Part shown: piece by piece, positions 33,975 to 47,336 of the stretch
Numbering within the stretch: the first letter of the stretch is position 1
Layout: each line of letters opens with the position of its first letter
NCBI GenBank assembly: GCA_949751835.1
Contig: CATKHK010000112.1
Coordinates: forward strand, 1 to 64,000
Length of the DNA stretch: 64,000 nt
Reading direction: 5' to 3'
DNA from: Blepharisma japonicum
Lineage: Eukaryota; Ciliophora; Heterotrichea; Heterotrichida; Blepharismidae
Position numbers and translations under genes: made by a program
The notes under the pieces: generated by a model
Told to the model about the DNA's origin: nothing
The model's database searches: none
Seen by the model: the letters and a program-made list of their open reading frames with translations, nothing else

Positions 33975-36900
33975 TTAAGAACTCTGATTTTCAATTTTTT
34001 GAGATGATGATTTTAAAAGACTGTTCGGACTAATTTTCGTTAAAGCTAGCTTTGAATTCTTTCCGAAAGCAAAAGCAAACTTAAATAAATTTGTGGTGTC
34101 TTGGCCTTTTCTGCGAAATAATAGACTTGGGTATTTTTTATGTTGCACATAAACTCCAATTAGTGCTATAATTATAAATCCTAATATTAAAATTGATGTC
34201 AAAATCAATGAGTTCCCACCAACATTTTCAGCAATTATTCACAGTAAAGTAAGCCAGACAACTCCGATTAAAATCAAAATTTGTCATCAGCTAAATCTGG
34301 GATAATTGTACGGTTTAAATTTGAAAAGAAAAATAATATATAAAACCATCACAACTAAAAATAGAGCTCCATGAAGAGTGCTTTCTGCTCTTTTTACTGT
34401 TTTATTCATCACTACTAATGTTATTTGAACCATTGTTTTTACCATTAAAAAGAGTGGAACTGCTTTTACATGTAAAAGTGGTTGCAATTCTTGCCATAAA
34501 GGTCTACAGAATACAGCAAGAGGCTCGTATGCTATTAAAGCGAATACAGATAAAATTGCGTAGGCTAAATGCTCGTCTTTTCAGCAAAAATAGTAGCAAT
34601 CTTGAGCAAGAAAACTGTCTGTAAAATCGTTTCCTATTGATTGATCACATAAGAAGATATCCAGGCAAATAGAGATAAACGGAATGAAACACAAATCACC
34701 TAGGATAGGCATAAAATAGTCAGCAACAGTGTCCAAATATCTAAAAATAGGAATTGTAGGATAATGCTCATCAAGACGCAAAAGTACAACTAAGCAAAGA
34801 ATTACTCAGAGGCCAATTGCTCCAAATACTATGTTAGCAATAACTCAAAATATGCCATTTTGTAGCTTTAAAACGCTATGCAAGCTCAATGAAAATGTAT
34901 TATTTATGTCTTCTAATGTTGAATTTATTGGAAAAAAATCAGGTCCCATTGAGCACAACTGAAAAAATTCAATTACAATATTTGCACCAACAATAAAATC
35001 TTGCAATGAAATTTCTTCTCTTTCCGTTAGCGGCTCAATTGATATTTTCCATCATCGTTTTCATATATAAATAGTAATAACTAGAGAAATAAAGGCAACA
35101 GTAAAACATATTCCAAAAACCAAAGCTCTTCCTTTTGCAAAAGTCTTAGCAAGCATGCTAGGGAATGGGCATTTATAATCAGTGTTTCTCAAATCTGGTG
35201 GTTTTATTGTTGACCCGTCTGCATAAACCAAAGGTACTTGAATTTTGATGAGTTGAGTGCTTTGAGGTTTAAACTGGCCCATAATATATGTTGTTAAGTT
35301 TCCATTTTCATCTAGCTTATTGACAGTTATTTCAAGTGCTTGCATAATTCTATCATTTGACCCTTTTTCAATAATTACTTCTCCAGTACATCCATAAAAT
35401 TTCTGATTTCTCATAACTTCATTCAGCTTTTCAGGGTCAGTATAGTCCAAACCTCTGTTGATCATATAATCTAGTGCATATGCAATCAAAATTGCGGAGT
35501 CAAAGTAAAAACAGCTAAAAGTGTTCTTTTGGCTACCATAGGCAGTCGAAATACGTGATGCAGCTTTTGCTCCAAGTGACCCTACTCAACTTTGCCCATA
35601 CAAAGTTATAAATGGAATCGCAATTTCATATAATTTATACTTATAAGTATTGTCATAGGCTGAAAAAGTAATTAGATCATTCACTGACGTTAAAATAACA
35701 AGGTCTCCTTTCCTCAGTCCCAAATCATAAAACTGTTCAAAAACATAATAGGCTGCTGGGTATTGCAAAATTAAAACTAAAAACCTTGCCTGACAGTCAA
35801 TAATCTGTTGAAGGGCATTTGAATGCTCTTTAATTCCAGCTCTATCAAGATTTGGCGGCAATGCTCTACTGCTTTCTGGGTTGACTAATGAGAGATCATG
35901 GCTTTGAATACTTTGATTAAAATAATAATATCCAGATGCTCCTCAGGTATCATTTTGATAAATAATAGCACATTTCTTCCACCCCATAGCCCTAATAAAA
36001 ATAGGCACTAAGGTGTAAAAATAGGAATTTGAAAGTTGAACCCTCATATACATTGGAAAATTAGTTATAGAACTTAAACTGACATCGCCATTTGTAGCAC
36101 TTACTATAGGGAATGTTAAGTTGAGCTGTTTAAATGATTTCATTGAGCCCACTGCCATAGCTGATCCTAAAGCTGATATATGACCAAACCCGAATTTTTC
36201 TTTATCTTTTAAGTAGCAAGCATTAGCATATGAGTTATTATAGATAGATGCTCCACAATCAAAATTGAATAGCTCAAGTTGAAAATTCTCGAGGATTCCT
36301 GAACTTTCATCATTAATTATATCGCAAGCTGCATATGATCCATATCCTCCGATTTTCCCAACAAAAACAGATGATCCTGAAGGATTCGAGGAGCCAGCCT
36401 CAATGCTTAGCTGTAAAGTCTTTTTGATGGATTTTGGAGTTTTTTGAGAATCCCCAGGAAAAGTTACATTGGTTAATAAAAATAATTCCCCATCAATTAT
36501 TTCTCCAACTTTTACTCTTCCACTATCTTGTATATTAACTAGAGAAAAGTTTCAATTTTTGCTTAAGAGAAAATTCAGTTGAGAAAGAATTTCGAGGTAG
36601 TTCTCAGTTTTAGCATGCTTCAGCAAATAATAAATAACATTTTCCATTGCTGAATTAATATAATCTTCTTTTGAGGAGGCAAGCTCTTGACCTTTAACTG
36701 TAATAATTAAGGCGCCATCAATTATGCATTGATATCCGCTATCTTGATCCATAACAATTCCATTTCCTTCTATTAAGAGCTTTTTATCCATTAACACCTC
36801 TTGCAGTTTATATGATTCAGTCGAGTTCATGAAAACATAATACATAGTTGCTCCGAGAGGGGTAATAAATCTACTGACTAATTCTTTGATATTTGAGCCA

Positions 36901-37436
36901 GATCCAATGGTCAAATAATTAAAGCTTTCAGAATATATATCAAATCAAGACTTTGGAGATTTTTCAAGTTCTTGATCAATCACAAGTCCTTTTTGTCAGC
37001 CAAAATGGCTAAGGACAGATAAAAAGGCGCTAGTTTTTTCTAAATATGAAGGGGTAGCAGAAAAAGTTCACTGATCATAATAATTGAGTTTATCTTCGAA
37101 AACCAAATGCGGTATTTTCCTCTCCTTGCAAAATTCTGAAATAAAAAATTGAGTCTCAATAAGGTCTGTTAAGTCTAAGACTAGTAGAGCATTTTCGTAA
37201 AAATCAATGCAATCTGCTGCTTCCGAATACACGCAATAATGTATATCAACAAATGGGTTTATATCCGCAGACAAATTCAATAGTTTATTTGAATTTCAAA
37301 ATGAGTTTCTTTCTTCATATACCACAATGGCATCTAGGGAACTGCAAAGAGTTAGTAAATAAGCAAATAGAGCCAACTTTGATCAATAAGCTTGATGGAA
37401 ACAAAAATTCTTGGCCAAATCTTTACTCAGAGACAT
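33975..37436 (-). CDS. Double-VFT polytopic receptor R5
   Basis: ATG at 37436, TAA at 33975: 1153 residues. The signal region reads WSKLALFAYLLTLCSSLDAI. The first module includes LDLTDLIETQFFISEFCKER, and LLIEGNGIVMDQDSGYQCII before ALIITVKGQEL. The second has GSMKSFKQLNLTFPIVSATN, MGWKKCAIIYQNDT and FYGCTGEVIIEKGSNDRIM. The segment before the membrane part has PSMLAKTFAKGRALV. The tail is SLLKSSSQKIENQSS, closer to the R2/R3 tail than to the SSPRK type. About half of the conserved Trp codons are TGA, so a standard code would cut it into many pieces. Confidence 0.9.
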
Positions 37437-38540
37437 TAATTAAATTAATTAAGAAATCAAACAGATAGAGAATAAAAAATAGCCATATATTATGATTTAA
37501 TATCTTTAAATAGCATTTAGACTCATAAAATTTAATTATTATTGCTTTAAAAATAGGCAATTTGATTATTTTCCTATATAAGTATAAAATTTCAGTTTTA
37601 GCTATTTTTTTTAATGAAAATTTGTATTTTTGGCTATGTAATTTTTAAATATCTTATTGATTTAAGAATATTTATTAGCCAAAATTAAGATCCTTTGGTA
37701 AATTATTTTTAATATTTTAATTAAATCTGCCTTATATTTGTTTCCCTTTTTATTAAATATCATATTTTTGTTAGAGATTGAATAATCCTGATTTTATCAA
37801 TAAATTGAAGAGTATTGAAATTTCAACCATTAGTCAATTTATTTTTATTCTTATATTAAAACTAATCAATTATAACTAATTACATTAGGCCTAAAATTCA
37901 TCTTTATAATTTCTAGATGTCTGATGCCATTAGCTATAATTAATTTTACAATTTAGATGATTTATTTAGTTGATATTTTGATAGAAATTCTCATAGCTCT
38001 AAAATCTTTTTAAAACTAAAAAATGGCATTCACGCTAAATAAAAATTGCTGGTGAAATTTTTTGAATGTTAATCTAAAATTATTAAGAATTGAGTTGATA
38101 AAATTTATTAATTTTATCTTTGTTTGAGAAATTTAGCTTTCAAGTTTTATTATTTACATAAGGGTCAAACTTGATAATGCTCTTGTGGTAGCTTTTGTGT
38201 AAAGCATTTGTAAACAAAAACGAAGCTCCAATTTTATATAAGCTATTATAATAGCTGTTTTATCAAAAGTCATTAAATAAGATTTTCTAGGAAGGCAAAC
38301 TTATTATAATTTGAATCTTTACCTGAATTTATTATAACATTAAAAATCTGAAAAAAAAATATCAAGCTCCTATGTTTATCAATTTAAAATTAATTACGAA
38401 TTTAAATTAATGAGAGAGATGATTATTTAAGGGTATTCTTTCAGACCCAATCCCAATTAAAAATCTTCATTACTTCTAAACTTGTTTTTATACTTTATGC
38501 TTTATAAGAAGTAATAGTTAAATATAAAACAATAAATATT
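37437..38540. other. Long spacer between R5 and R6
   Basis: About 1.1 kb of very AT-rich DNA. I find no receptor relic, no transposase motif and no frame of note on either strand, also when TGA is read as Trp. Confidence 0.3.
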
Positions 38541-41500
38541 CTAAGGGCTTTGATCTTCAATTTTTCGCGGAGATGACATTGAGGTCCCGCTTGGAACAAT
38601 TTTTGATAAAGCGAGTTTAGAAGTCTTTCCAAAAGTAAATGCAAACTTGAACAAATTTGATTCATCTTGCCCTTTTTTACGGAATAGCAGACTTGGATAC
38701 TTTTTATACTGGATATATACCCCAATAAAGGCTATAAGCAATAGCCCCAGTACTAAAATAGATGTCATTATTATTGAATTGACTTCAATTCACTGAGCTA
38801 AGATAGAGAGAAAAGCAAGTCAGACAACTGCGATTGAAACTAAAGTTTGCCACCAGCTGAATCTTGGATAATTGTAGGGCTTGAACTTAAATAAAAAAAT
38901 AATATAAAAAATCATCACTATTATAAAGAGACCGCCATGAAGAGTACTTTGAGCTCTTTTTACTGTCTTATTCATAGCAATTAAGGATATTTGAGCCATT
39001 GTCTTTACCATCAAAAAGAGAGGAGTTGCTTTTACATGTAAAAGAGGCTGCAGTTCTTGTCAAAGAGGTCTACAAAATACTGCCAGTGGTTCGTAAACTA
39101 TTAAAGCAAATACAGACAAAATCGCATAAACTAAATGTTCATCTTTTCAGCAAAAATAATAGCAATCTTGAGCAAGAAAGCTATCAGTAAAATTATCCCC
39201 AATAGATTGATCACATATGAATATGTCAAGACATACTGAAATAAAAGGAATAAAGCACAAGTCACCTAAAATTGGCATAAAATAGTCAGCAAAGGCATCT
39301 AAATTCCTAAATATAAAATTTGTAGGAAATTTTTCATCAAGTCGTAGAAGTACAACCAAACAAAGGATCACTCATAAGCTTATTGAACCAAAAACAACAT
39401 TAACAACCATTCAAAAAATTCCATTCCGCTGATTTAAAACTTTGTCCACACTCAGAGAAAAAGTACTGCTTATATCAGCCAATTTATAGCTGATTGGAGA
39501 AAAATCTGGACCCATTGAGCAAAATTGAAAAAATTCAATAACGATTGTTGTTCCAATAATAAAATCTTGCAAAGAAATTTCTTCTTTCACTGTTAATGGA
39601 GCAATTGAGATTTTTCACCATCTTTTTCATATATAAATGGTAATGCAGAGAGAAATTAAGGTAACGAGAAAGCAAATTCCAAAAATTAAAGCCCTACCTT
39701 TTGCGAAAGTTCTTACGAGCCTATTATCAAAAGGGCATTTATAATTAGTGTCTCTTAGGTCTGTTGGTTTTACTGTCGATCCATCTGCATATACCAAAGG
39801 CTCTTGGATTTTTATTATTTGTGTGCTTTGAGGCTTAAACTGGCCTACAGTATAAGTCGTTAAGTTTCCATTTTCGTCCAATTTGTTTGCAAAAATTTCT
39901 AAGGTTTGTAAAATTCTATCATTCGACCCTTTTTCAATAATAACTTCTCCAGTGCATCCATAAAATTGTTGATTTCTCATAGTTTCTTGCAATTTAGTAG
40001 AATTAGTGTAATCAAGTCCTCGATTTATCATAAAATCCAAAGCATAAGCAATCAAAAACACTGAGTCGAAATAGAAACAGCTATATGAATTCTTTTGATT
40101 GCCATAAGCCTTTAATATCTGTGATGAAGCTTTTGCTCCAAGTGGCCCAACTCAGCTTTGCCCATATATAGTTACCATTGGAACTCCTGTTTCATATAAT
40201 TTATATTTATATGCGTTATCATATCCTTCAAGTGGAACAATATCTGCAAGTGGTGCTGAAGTAACCAGATCTCCTTTTCTAAGCCCCAAATTATAAAATT
40301 CTTCAAATATGTAATAAATTGCTGGTAATTGTACAAGAGGAATAAAAAATCTTGCCTGAGAATCAATAATGTCTTGAAGGAGATGTGAATAATTTTTAAC
40401 ACCATCTCTGTCAAGATTTGGTGGAATAGCTCTGCAGCCTTCTGGATTGATTAACTTGATGTGTTGATTTTTAGCGCCTTGGGTTAGATAATCATAAGCT
40501 GATAATCCTCAAGAATCATTTTGGTAAAGAACTGAAGCTTGATGTCAGCCCAAAGCTCTGATAAAAATTGGAAGCAATGAGAATGCGTAATAGTTTGAAA
40601 GTTGGACTCTCATGTACATAGGGTATGCAGCTTTTGAGTTTAGTCCTGCATCACCATTTGATGCACTTACTATTGGAAAAGACAAATTGAGCTCTTTGAA
40701 AGAGACCATTGAGCCTACTGTCATTACTGATCCTCAAGCTGAGATGTGACCTCAGCCAAAATTTTCTTTATCTTTTAGGTAACAAGCATTAGCAAACGTA
40801 GCATTATAAATTGTTGCCCCACAGTCAAAATTGAACAATTCGATTTGGAAATTTGTGAGTAGACCAGAACCGTTTTCATTAATTATGTCCTGAGCTGCGT
40901 ACGAACCATATCCTCCAATTAACCCAATAAGAATATCTGGACCTGTAGGATTTGAAGAGCCAGCTTCAATGCTTAATCGTAAAATTTTCTTTTGAGACTT
41001 TGGGATTTTGGCAGAATTCCCAGGAAAGGTGATATTTCCAAATATTGATAATTTTTCGCCAATAATTTCTCCAACTATAACTTTTTCTCTTCCTTGAATA
41101 TTAATTAATGAAAAACTTCTGCTGTGATGCTTTCTTAGGAAAAAATTTATCTGAGAAAGGATATCAAGGCTGCTTTCTGCTTCAATATTCTTCAATATGC
41201 CAGAAACTACGCTTTTCATTAATGATTTCGCGTAATCTTCATCTGAAGAACTGAATTCTTGCCCTTTGGTAGTAATAATTAAGGCTCCATCAATTATGCA
41301 TTCATATCCACTTTTCTGATCTAAAACCACCCCATTTCCACTTGATAAAAGTTTAGTGGATATCAAAGCCTTTTGAATTTTATAAGATTTATGAGGATCT
41401 AAGAAAATATAGTATAAATTTGCACCTAAAGGAGTAATAACTCTATTAACTAATTCATCGATATTTGCACCAGATTCAATCTGCAAAAAATTAAAATTTT

Positions 41501-42005
41501 CTGAGTAATTTTTAAGATTTTCTTTTAAAGGATTCTCAAATTTATCATTTGCCACCAAACCTTGCGTTCACCCGAAATAGCTAAGAACAGAAATGAAAGC
41601 ATTTATTTGATCTTCAGGAGATGGTGTTACTGAGAACGTCAACTGATCTATATACTTCAGCTTATTTTCTAACACTAAGTGAAGAATTTTTCTCTCTTCG
41701 CATAACTTTAACACAAATATCTGCGTTTCAATGCGATCTGTTAAGTCTAAAATAAGCATAGAGTTCTTATACATGTTAAAGCAATTTAAAGTTTCAGGAT
41801 ATTCACAATTATGCCATTCAATAACGGTGCTAAATTCTTCTGATAAGCCTAAAAAGAATTTTGAGTTTCAGATATTGCTTTTTTCATAGATTAAAATAAC
41901 TTCTAGGCAGCCAAAAATATCTAATAAACAAATGAATATAATCAGTTTTCACAAAGGGAGCCAGTGATTAATCAAAATTTTTGGAGACGTTTTCAAATAG
42001 GTCAT
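38541..42005 (-). CDS. Double-VFT polytopic receptor R6
   Basis: ATG at 42005, TAG at 38541: 1154 residues. It is the first member of a right-hand subgroup (R6-R9) whose N-terminus starts M-x-x-LK-x-SPK-like and whose first module reads EWHNCEYPETLNCF and CEERKILHLVLENKLKYIDQ. The stretch 40061-40752 carries many TGA codons but remains in frame and keeps conserved phrases (LNLSFPIVSASNGD, LGWHQASVLYQNDSWG). The membrane core is intact, although one upstream loop reads CQRNGI-like rather than the usual KLRNG. The tail is SGTSMSSPRKIEDQSP. Confidence 0.88.
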
Positions 42006-42791
42006 TATTTAATGCTATTTTGTACGTTTAATATTTGATAATAGTGATTATAACAATAGCCACACCACAAGATATAAATATGCAAATTATAAATATTTTT
42101 AAAAATTAAGGATTTACTGACTATATTAAACTATAGAGTTTATGATTGAGATTTATAAATTATGACTGAAAATTAATAATCTATCGAAAAATTATTATTA
42201 GCAAATTAAAATATTTTTTTATAATTTATTGTTTACTTTTCTTGATCTTAAAGCTCATATAAAAGTCTTTAGATAATAATAATTTTTATTTATAGGTAAA
42301 ATGTAAAGGAATTATATAAAAATTGTAATATTTAATTTAGAAAGACATGACAGAGGAGACCTGCTTGCTTATAAATAAAATTATAATAATAAAATGAATA
42401 TAAATTAGCTACACAAATGCTAATTAATTCAAAAGAAGTACTTAAGTTCCTAATTTTTAGTATTAGATGCTTTATTCAGCCCAAAATTGAGATTTTAATA
42501 TTTAATATCAAAATATAAAAATAGCCTATAAAATCCCTTTAAAATAAAAATAGTTATATTTCATAACTAATTGTGATTCTCAATAGGTTACAAATTTTCA
42601 TTACATAATAAGTAAGATGGAGTCTAAAATTTTTTAGGATAAAATTCTGTTAATTAATTATAAAATAAAATGAAGAGTCACTATATAGTCATAAAGACTG
42701 AATGAATAATTGCGCAAAAATTATTAAAATTATGGTAATTAAAAGCCATGAGAATAACAGTTAATTACATTAAATTGCAAATATATAAAGT
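42006..42791. other. Spacer between R6 and R7
   Basis: AT-rich. The bases next to the R6 start, and the equivalent bases at R7 (46259 onward), share a TTATTTAATGCTATTTT block on the plus strand. No gene otherwise. Confidence 0.3.
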
Positions 42792-45700
42792 TTAAGGACT
42801 GAAATCTTCAACCTTTCGAGGTGATGAGATAGATGTCCCGCTTGGAGCAATTTTTGATAAAGCGAGTTTAGATGCCTTGCCAAAAGTAAATGCAAACTTA
42901 AACAAATTTGATTCATCTTGCCCTTTTTTACGAAATAGCAGACTTGGGTACTTTTTATGCTGTACACATATTCCAATGAGAGCTATTATTATCAACCCGA
43001 ATATTAAAATTGATGTCAAAATAAGTGGTTTTCCGCCAACATTTTGAGCTATTATTGAGAGAAAAGCAAGTCAGACAACTGCGATTGAAACTAAAGCTTG
43101 CCACCAGCTGAATCTTGGATAATTGTAGGGCTTGAATTTAAATAAAAAAGCAATGTATAAAACCATTACTGCTATAAAAAGTGCTCCATGAAGAGTGCTC
43201 TCTGCTCTTTTTACTGTTTTGTTCATTATGACCAAAGTTATTTGAACCATTGTTTTTACCATCAGAAATAGTGGAACTGCTTTTACATGCAAAAGAGGTT
43301 GCAGTTCTTGTCAAAGAGGTCTACAAAATACAGCAAGTGGCTCATAAGCTATTAAAGCAAATACAGACAAAATTGCATAAATTAAATGTTCATCTTTTCA
43401 GCAAAAATAATAACAGTCTTTTGTAAGAAAACTATCAGTAAAATTATCTCCTATTGATTGATCACATAAGAAGATGTCTAGGCAAATTGAAATAAAAGGA
43501 ATGAAACACAAATCGCCTAAAATCGGCATAAAATAGTCAGCAAAAGCATCTAAATTTCTGAAAATAAAATTCGAAGGAAATTTTTCATCAAGCCGCAAAA
43601 GTACAACTAGGCATAAAATCACTCATAATCCTATAGATCCAAAAACACCATTAACAACTATTCAAAAAATTCCATTTCGTAGCTTTAAAATATTGTCCAA
43701 ATTAAGAGAAAAAAAATCGCATATATCAGTCAATGTAGTATTAATTGGAGAGAAATCAGGGCCCATTGAAGAAAATTGAAAAAATTGAATAGCAATTGTT
43801 GCACCGATAATAAAATCTTGCATAGAAATTTCTTCTTTTTCTGTTAATGGAGGAACAGAGATTTTTCACCATCTTTTTCATATATAAATAGTAATAACTA
43901 GAGAAATTAATGCAACACTGAAACAGATTCCAAAAAATAAAGCCCTTCCTTTTACAAAAGTCTTTTTCAGCCTATTAGGAAAAGGGCACTCATAATTGGT
44001 GTTTCTCAAGTCAGTTGGTTTTATAGTTGACCCATCTGCATATATCATAGGCTCTTGGATTTGTATAAGCTGTGTGCTTTGAGGTTTAAGCTGTCCCACA
44101 ATATAAGTTGTTAAGTTTCCATTTTCATCTAGTTTGTTAGTAAAAATTTCAAAAACTTGTACTATTCTGTCATTTGTCCCTTTTTCAATTATGACCTCTC
44201 CAGTACACCCATAAAATTGTTGATTTCTCATAACTTCATTCAATTTATTAGGATTAGTATAATCAAGTCCTCTGTTTATCATATAATCCAAAGCATAAGC
44301 AATCAAAAAAACTGCGTCAAAATAAAAGCAACTGTACATATTTATTTGGTTTTCGTAAGCTGTCGAAAGCTTCGACAACGCTTTTGCTCCAAGTGGTCCA
44401 ACTCAACTTTGTCCAAACATAGTTACAATTGGAATTCCAGTTTCATATAATTTATATGTATATAAATTATCGTACCCTGTAAACGGAACAATTTCTGCAA
44501 TTGAAGTTAAAATTATTAGATCTCCTTTTCTAAGTCCCATATCATAAAATTTTTCCAATATATAGTAAATTGATGGATATTGAACAAGCAAGATTAAAAT
44601 TCTTGCCTGAGAATCAATAATCTCTTGGAGTATATTTAAATACTTTTTGATGCCATTTCGATCAAGGTTTGGTGGGATAGATCTACTGCTTTCTGGATTA
44701 AGCAGATACATATTATGATTTTTGGAACCTTGGTTTAAATAACTATAGGAAGTTGATCCCCAGGTATCATTCTGATAAAGGACTGAAGCTTTTTGAAAGC
44801 CAAAGCCTTTGACGAATACTGGGAGTAATGAGTATCCATATAAATTTGAAACTTGGACTCTCATATACGTAGGGAAATTAACTGTTGAGCTAAAGTTTGG
44901 ATCTCCATTTGCAGCCCCTACAATAGGAAAAGACAAATTAAGCTGCCTAAAAGAAATCATTGAGCCAGCAGTCATCGATGATCCTCAAGCTGAAATATGT
45001 CCTCAGCCAAATTTTTCTTTATCTTTTAAATAGCACGCATTGGCAAATGTGTTATTATAAATTGATGCTCCACAATCGAAATTGAACATTTCGATTTGGA
45101 AATTTGTGAGAAGACTAGAGCCAGCTTCGTTAATCACATCTCGGGCTGCATATGAACCATATCCTCCAACTAATCCAAAAGGTATTGAAGGCCCGATTGG
45201 ATTTTTAGAGCCTGCTTCGATGCTCAGCTGCAAAACTTTCTTTTCTGACTTTGGAATTATCTGAGAATTGCCTGGGAAAGTGATATCTTTGAATATTGAT
45301 AATTTTTCCTCAACAATTTCTCCAACTATTACTCTTTTTCCGTCTTGAATATTAATTAATGAAAAATCCTTCCTGCTGTAGAGTTTACTTAGGAAATTTA
45401 ACTGAGAAAGAATCTCAAGACTGCTCTCTGTTTTAACACGTTCAAGAATTTCAGAAATTGCACTTTCTATTGACAATTTAATATAATCTTCTTCAGAGGC
45501 GCTAAATTCTTGACCTTTGATAGAAATAATCAAGGCTCCATCAACTATACACTCGTATCCACTTTTATGATCTAAAATAATCCCATTTCCACTTGTTAAA
45601 AGCTTCGCAGATATTAAAGCCTTTTGAATTTTAAAAGACTTAATAGGGCTTAAGAAAATGCAATATAAAGTTACACCTAAAGGTGCAATAACTCTATTGA

Positions 45701-46259
45701 CCACCTCGTCAATATTTGTACCAGATTCAAGTGCAAAATGATTGAAATTTCCTAAGTAATTTTCAAATTTTTCTTCTAGAGTGTTCTTTAATCTGTCATT
45801 TATAACAAGACCTTGAATTCATCCGAAATATCGAAGAACAGAAATAAATGCCTTGATTTGATCTGAAACAGATGGTGCTGCTGATAAAGTTAATTTATCA
45901 GTATAATTCAGCTTATTTTCAAACACTAAATGAGGAATTTTTCTCTCCTCGCATAATTTCAAAACAAAAAACTGTGTTTCAATTCGATCTGTTAAGTCTA
46001 AAACTATCGTAGAGTTTTCATAAGTATTAAAACAATTTAATACTTCTCAGTATTCACAATAATGCCACTCAACAAGGTAATTAAATTTTCCCGACAAATC
46101 TCAAATGGATTTTATATTTCAGAATGCAGAGCTTTTTTCATAAACAACAATAATTTCTAAGCAACTAACGATATCTAACAGCCAAATATAAACAGCAAAT
46201 TTTCATAGCGAGAGCCAGCCACCACTCGAGTTTTTTGGAGATATTTTCAAGTTAGACAT
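42792..46259 (-). CDS. Double-VFT polytopic receptor R7
   Basis: ATG at 46259, TAA at 42792: 1155 residues. The signal region reads WKFAVYIWLLDIVSCLEIIV. The first module is complete (LDLTDRIETQFFVLKLCEER, YFGWIQGLVI with Trp from TGA). The second contains SIEAGSKNPIGPS, FNFDCGASIYNNTFANACY, FGFQKASVLYQNDTWG and FYGCTGEVIIEKGTNDRIV. The membrane domain keeps FIPFISICLDIFLCDQ and DCYYFCWKDEH. It differs in having SFLTKDCYYFC where others have SFLAQDCYYFC. The tail is SGTSISSPRKVEDFSP. It has the GWQ-to-GFQ change in the second module, which other members lack. Confidence 0.9.
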
Positions 46260-46539
46260 TATTTAATGCTATTTTAAGTTATTAATATTTATTATTCTAT
46301 TCTAAAGGGACTTATTAGCAAATTTCTTAGATATTTTATCTATAAATTGTACGTTCATTAAAATATTTTTTCTGCATTTGAATCGCCATCGAGCATTGAC
46401 ATGACCTCTTGATGGTAATTTAAGAATCTCTTATTAGGTAAGTCATTGCAAAGCAAAAAAATCCTAATTTTTTATTATCTCAATATAATTATTCTAATTT
46501 TAAGATAATCAATAAAAAAGATATATCAAAGGATAAATA
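46260..46539. other. Spacer upstream of R7
   Basis: No gene recognised; AT-rich apart from a short GC-richer patch near 46380-46420. Confidence 0.25.
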
Positions 46540-46673
46540 AATTATGTAAATTAAGAACTTGGCTTTTGCAGACAAATTGCATAAGCTATATGCTCACCTT
46601 TTATCAAAATTAAACAGCCTTGAACAGTAAAATTATCTCCAGTTGACTGATCACATAAAAAAAATCAAGCTCC
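46540..46673 (-). pseudogene. Receptor relic with large internal deletion
   Basis: The left end resembles the stop/tail border of the receptors (AAATTAAGAACTTGGCTTTT). It then jumps to DNA aligning with 51840-51955 of R9, with GACAAATTGCATAAGCTA, TGCTCACCTTTT and AAAATTATCTCCAGTTGACT blocks. That corresponds to membrane segments 4-5. About 500 bases or more between these parts are missing. It is a remnant of a former receptor copy between R7 and R8. Confidence 0.6.
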
Positions 46674-47336
46674 CCTCTATGAGATATAATTAAAATATGC
46701 ACTTTAAACTGCCTAGCCTCCCAATCATGCCTGGCGAATACACCATATTTTAATTTATCCAACAAATTATCATAGAATGGGTAGAAATGATAGATAAATA
46801 ATTTGGTCATATTCAGAGTCTATTCCAAGTTAGCTTTAAGCTGCATTTTTCTCTTGGAACGATAGAGACGACTCTGCAAGGCCAATCAGCAACTTCTTAA
46901 CACTTTGCCAGGTGTATTATATGGGTTTCAACTCCCATTTGGCAGAAAATTTGCTAGAAAATTAATTTTTTCGAATTTCTAAGGCTTTATCCAAATTTAC
47001 GCTTAAGTCAAATTATAAATTTAATGTATAATAATAATAAGTATAAGTATAATTATTGAAGAGATACTTAGCTGAAAAACAGAAATTTCTTGATTATAAA
47101 AGATATAAAATCATAAAGCACTTAATTAAGTAATATGATAAAAATTATCCTTAAGGCACATTTTTACCCAAAAAATACTTATAAAAATATTTATATAAAT
47201 AATTAATTCTAAATTTATAGTCGACTCAAGTTAATTATCCATTAAAATAGTCAAAGTTTCTGTTTTAATAAGCAAAAATATTAAAAAAGCTGATTTATCT
47301 TAAATAAATGCTTATGAGAATCTTTGATTCCATTTG
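46674..47336. other. Spacer between R7 relic and R8
   Basis: The part at 46690-46970 is less AT-rich than usual here and contains short frames of uncertain nature. One weakly resembles a reverse transcriptase segment (see rejected items). The remainder is AT-rich and empty. Confidence 0.25.

Noticed and set aside
40172-40414. An 80-codon minus-strand frame inside R6
   Set aside because: It is out of phase with the receptor frame, which remains open here when TGA is Trp and keeps the conserved phrases.
46610-46810. Possible reverse transcriptase fossil of a Ty3/gypsy-like element on the minus strand
   Set aside because: One short frame loosely resembles the start of the polymerase domain, but only about thirty residues are comparable and no long terminal repeats or other parts are seen. 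If real it is a broken, old fragment.
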